This document shows, piece by piece, positions 6,047-7,363 of a stretch of DNA of 7,363 nt. How positions within the stretch are numbered: position 1 is the stretch's first letter; each line of letters starts with the position of its first letter. The DNA is taken from NCBI GenBank assembly GCA_027002755.1, contig JALWZI010000078.1, positions 1 through 7,363 of the forward strand, in the 5' to 3' direction. Made by a program: the position numbers and the translations under genes. The notes below the pieces were generated by a model. It was not told the DNA's origin. It saw only the letters and a list, made by a program, of their open reading frames with translations, and did not search any database. Source of the DNA: Campylobacteraceae bacterium (GTDB lineage Bacteria; Campylobacterota; Campylobacteria; Campylobacterales; Sulfurovaceae).

Positions 6047-6652
6047 ATGGAGATCAAAGCCCGCCCCATGGGCCCCTATCAGACCAACTGCTACCTGCTG
6101 GAGCATGAGGGTAAAACCCTGATCATCGATCCCGGTGTGGGTGCCGTGGACTGGGTGATCAAAGAGGCCCGCAATCCGGTGGCCATTCTCAACACCCACG
6201 GCCATTTCGACCACGTCTGGAGCAACGCCGAACTCAAAGAACGGCTCGGGATCCCCATCTACACACCCGAAGCCGACGCTTTCATGCTGGCCCGGGATCC
6301 CCTGGGGCAGGGGATGCCTCCCAGCACGCCCGATGTGCCGGTCCCCCCTGATGCTTCAATAGAGATCGGAGGGGTCCCTGTCACTTTCCGGCATTTTCCG
6401 GGCCATACCCCCGGCTGCTCCGCCATCGAGGTGGAAGATCTCTGGTTCTGCGGTGATTTCCTCTTCCGGGACTCCATCGGCCGCTGGGACTTCCCCTACT
6501 CCAGTGCCGAAGCCATGGCCAATAGTCTCCGCAAAGCGATGAGGATCAAAAAGGACTACCGTCTCCTGCCCGGTCACGGTCCCGAGACGACCCTGCGCCG
6601 GGAACAGCGTAATCTGCCCCTCTGGATCCAAGAGGTTGAACGGTCAATCTAG
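6047..6652 (+). CDS. Metallo-beta-lactamase-fold hydrolase (glyoxalase II-like)
   Basis: A 201-residue MBL-fold protein of the short glyoxalase II / YcbL-like group, probably cytoplasmic with two metal ions. All expected ligands are present: THGHFDH (H51, H53, D55, H56), H120 in FPGHTPGC, D137 in WFCGDFLF and H177 in LLPGHGPETT. The opening MGPYQTNCYLLEHEGKTLIIDPG is typical of this group, which supports the ATG at 6047. The usual glyoxalase II C-terminal domain for glutathione binding is absent, so the substrate could be a small thioester or another ester and is not determined. It is the only plus-strand gene in the window, diverging from the DUF455 gene and converging with the thioesterase gene, which it overlaps by 9 bp at the stop codons. 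Confidence 0.93.
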   Translation: MEIKARPMGPYQTNCYLLEHEGKTLIIDPGVGAVDWVIKEARNPVAILNTHGHFDHVWSNAELKERLGIPIYTPEADAFMLARDPLGQGMPPSTPDVPVPPDASIEIGGVPVTFRHFPGHTPGCSAIEVEDLWFCGDFLFRDSIGRWDFPYSSAEAMANSLRKAMRIKKDYRLLPGHGPETTLRREQRNLPLWIQEVERSI

Positions 6653-7036
6653 GACGTGCTTCTCCAGGACGAAGGCGTCGAAGCTCCCCTGAAAGACCCG
6701 CCGACCCTCCACACTGCCTGCCACCTCCACCCGGCGGCGTTTTCCCTTTTCGACCGTGACCCTCGCTTCGAAGGTGACCGCTTCTCCCTTGCGGACCGGA
6801 GCGAGGAAGCGCACCTCCGCCGCCCCCAGCACCACATGGGGATCATTGACCGCCGCCATGGCCGCATAATCCGCCGCGCCGAAGAGGAACCCCCCGTGGA
6901 CCAGCCCTTTCGCATCGGCCTGCATCGCCCGGGTAGTGTGCAGGAGCACTCTGGCATACCCCTCCTCCAACGCCGTCACCCTTCCGCAGAGGGCCGTGTC
7001 GATCCCTTGATGGGTCTCAAGTTTTATCCTATTCAT
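6644..7036 (-). CDS. Hotdog-fold (PaaI-like) thioesterase
   Basis: A 130-residue single hotdog domain. The motif GLVHGGFLFGAADYAAMAAVN (44-64) has the HGG loop and helix typical of PaaI-type acyl-CoA thioesterases, with D56 a possible catalytic residue. GAAEVRFLAPVRKGEAVTFEARV (71-93) is the following pair of strands and also resembles the effector domain of FapR; no DNA-binding domain is present. The substrate is unknown, most likely an acyl- or aryl-CoA in the cytoplasm. The frame is open further upstream to 7264, but the ATG at 7036 has AAAGGGG 9 nt before it and gives the normal family length; the upstream part is Lys/Cys-rich and unlike any domain. No clear promoter was found. Its 3' end crosses the stop of the convergent MBL gene. 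Confidence 0.88.
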   Translation of the reverse strand: MNRIKLETHQGIDTALCGRVTALEEGYARVLLHTTRAMQADAKGLVHGGFLFGAADYAAMAAVNDPHVVLGAAEVRFLAPVRKGEAVTFEARVTVEKGKRRRVEVAGSVEGRRVFQGSFDAFVLEKHVLD

Positions 7037-7217
7037 TAGAAGATTCCCCTTTATCTCTCCCAAGGGCGAAAATGAATTCCCGCATCCTAAAAAGATGCAA
7101 GGGCATCGTTTGTCGCTTGAACATGGGGATTCTCCCCTCTTTGTCTTTTGAAAACTTCCACCCTTTCGTTCGAACATGCCATCCAAAGGAACGTTTGAAT
7201 GGACGTCAGTCTTTCGC

Positions 7218-7275
7218 GTTTTCTTTTTCTTTGCTTCGTTTCCTTTTTCTTTGTCGCGAAACAAAGAAAAAGAAA
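7218..7275. repeat. Pyrimidine-rich direct repeat with inverted arm
   Basis: Two 16-nt copies (7218-7233 and 7238-7253) differ at one base, GTTTTCTTTTTCTTTG versus GTTTCCTTTTTCTTTG, with a 20-bp period. A purine arm at 7261-7275 is complementary to both: 14 perfect base pairs with the first copy (7220-7233 with 7262-7275), or 12 with the second (7243-7254 with 7261-7272) around the 6-nt loop CGCGAA. The two hairpins exclude each other. From memory, similar CTTTTTCTTTG...CAAAGAAAAAG inverted repeats are dispersed in other proteobacterial genomes, but I cannot verify that here. Confidence 0.75.
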
Positions 7276-7312
7276 TGAAGAGAAAAGACGGAAAGCAACT
7301 GTACCGGATTTT

Positions 7313-7358
7313 GGAGGCAGGGCTTTTACCCTACAGGCGGGACTGAAGTCCCGCCTCC
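7313..7358. repeat. REP-like inverted hairpin doublet (REPIN/BIME-like)
   Basis: Two short palindromic units face each other. On the plus strand, GGAGGC at 7313 heads an imperfect hairpin, AGGGCTTTTACCCT (7319-7332). On the minus strand, GGAGGC at 7358 heads a near-perfect hairpin with 10-nt arms, AGGCGGGACT (7335-7344) and AGTCCCGCCT (7347-7356). A GGAG or GTAG tetranucleotide before a palindrome is the known signature of REPs mobilised by REP-associated tyrosine transposases (RAYTs), and GTAG also occurs on the minus strand between the two units. The two GGAGGC heads are themselves an inverted pair. No RAYT gene is in the window. The GC hairpin lacks a T run on either strand, so it is a poor intrinsic terminator. 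Confidence 0.6.
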
Positions 7359-7363
7359 CAGCA

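Larger units (their letters stand above)
7037..7363. other. Gene-free, AT-rich, repeat-bearing segment
   Basis: This 327-bp stretch upstream of the thioesterase has no believable gene; the short open frames on both strands are lysine/phenylalanine-rich readings of repeats. From left to right it holds the thioesterase ribosome site (7046-7052), two small hairpins (GCATC/GATGC near 7083-7099 and GGGGA/TCCCC at 7125-7137), an imperfect hairpin (7179-7202), a pyrimidine-rich repeat pair with an inverted arm (7218-7275), and two REP-like hairpins at the edge (7313-7358). Composition is clearly lower in GC than the neighbouring genes until the last 50 bp. Confidence 0.7.

Noticed and set aside
5173..6108. 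A 311-codon plus-strand open frame opposite the DUF455 gene
   Set aside because: It is antisense to a well-supported DUF455 protein with intact metal ligands, overlaps the start of the MBL gene in another frame, and shows no domain.
7037..7264. A 76-residue N-terminal extension of the thioesterase
   Set aside because: It is read through the pyrimidine-rich repeat and gives Lys- and Cys-rich sequence. The ATG at 7036 has a good ribosome site and gives the normal hotdog length.
7072..7278. A 68-codon plus-strand open frame in the right-hand gap
   Set aside because: Its C-terminal half is translated repeat (LLRFLFLCRETKKKK), there is no ribosome site, and it has no recognisable domain.
7335..7356. 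The GC-rich hairpin as an intrinsic terminator
   Set aside because: Neither strand has a T run after the stem, and the paired GGAGGC-headed units fit a REP-like repeat better.

Overview
The window looks like chromosomal DNA from a fairly GC-rich member of the Campylobacterota (the former Epsilonproteobacteria), possibly near the Sulfurovum/Nitratifractor lineages. This placement rests on the style of the ThrC N-terminus (MQFIETRGNDG), the nearness of lpxK and thrC, and the ArgB and LpxK sequence features. It is recalled family knowledge, not a search. Coding density is very high: six complete genes and one partial gene fill about 95% of the window. No tRNA, rRNA, CRISPR array or insertion-sequence gene is visible.

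Positions 1-5127 form one tightly packed minus-strand cluster, read from right to left: a DegT/DnrJ-type PLP aminotransferase, lpxK (lipid A 4'-kinase, TTG start), argB (N-acetylglutamate kinase), thrC (threonine synthase) and a secreted protein with a C-terminal LysM domain that runs off the left edge. Gaps or overlaps are 11 nt, an 11-nt overlap, 86 nt, and an ATGA overlap. The cluster mixes envelope work (lipid A, cell-wall binding, perhaps an amino sugar) with amino-acid synthesis. The only sizeable internal gap (argB-thrC) holds a short GC hairpin with a T run and a perfect TATAAT, so thrC plus the LysM gene may be a separate transcription unit. Upstream of the aminotransferase is a TAGAAT -10-like box followed by a perfect 16-bp palindrome just before the ribosome binding site, a candidate operator.

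Positions 5209-7036 hold three compact single genes: a ferritin-like DUF455 protein (minus), a metallo-beta-lactamase-fold hydrolase (plus) and a hotdog-fold thioesterase (minus). The first two are divergent, with only 16 bp between their probable start codons. That gap contains a TATAAT placed so that the DUF455 mRNA could be leaderless. The last two converge and overlap by 9 bp at their stop codons.

Positions 7037-7363 carry no believable gene. The composition shifts to an AT-rich, pyrimidine-biased stretch with a long inverted repeat and a 20-bp-period duplication. The window ends in two inverted GGAGGC-headed hairpins that look like a REP doublet (REPIN/BIME). This edge is the most unusual part of the window.
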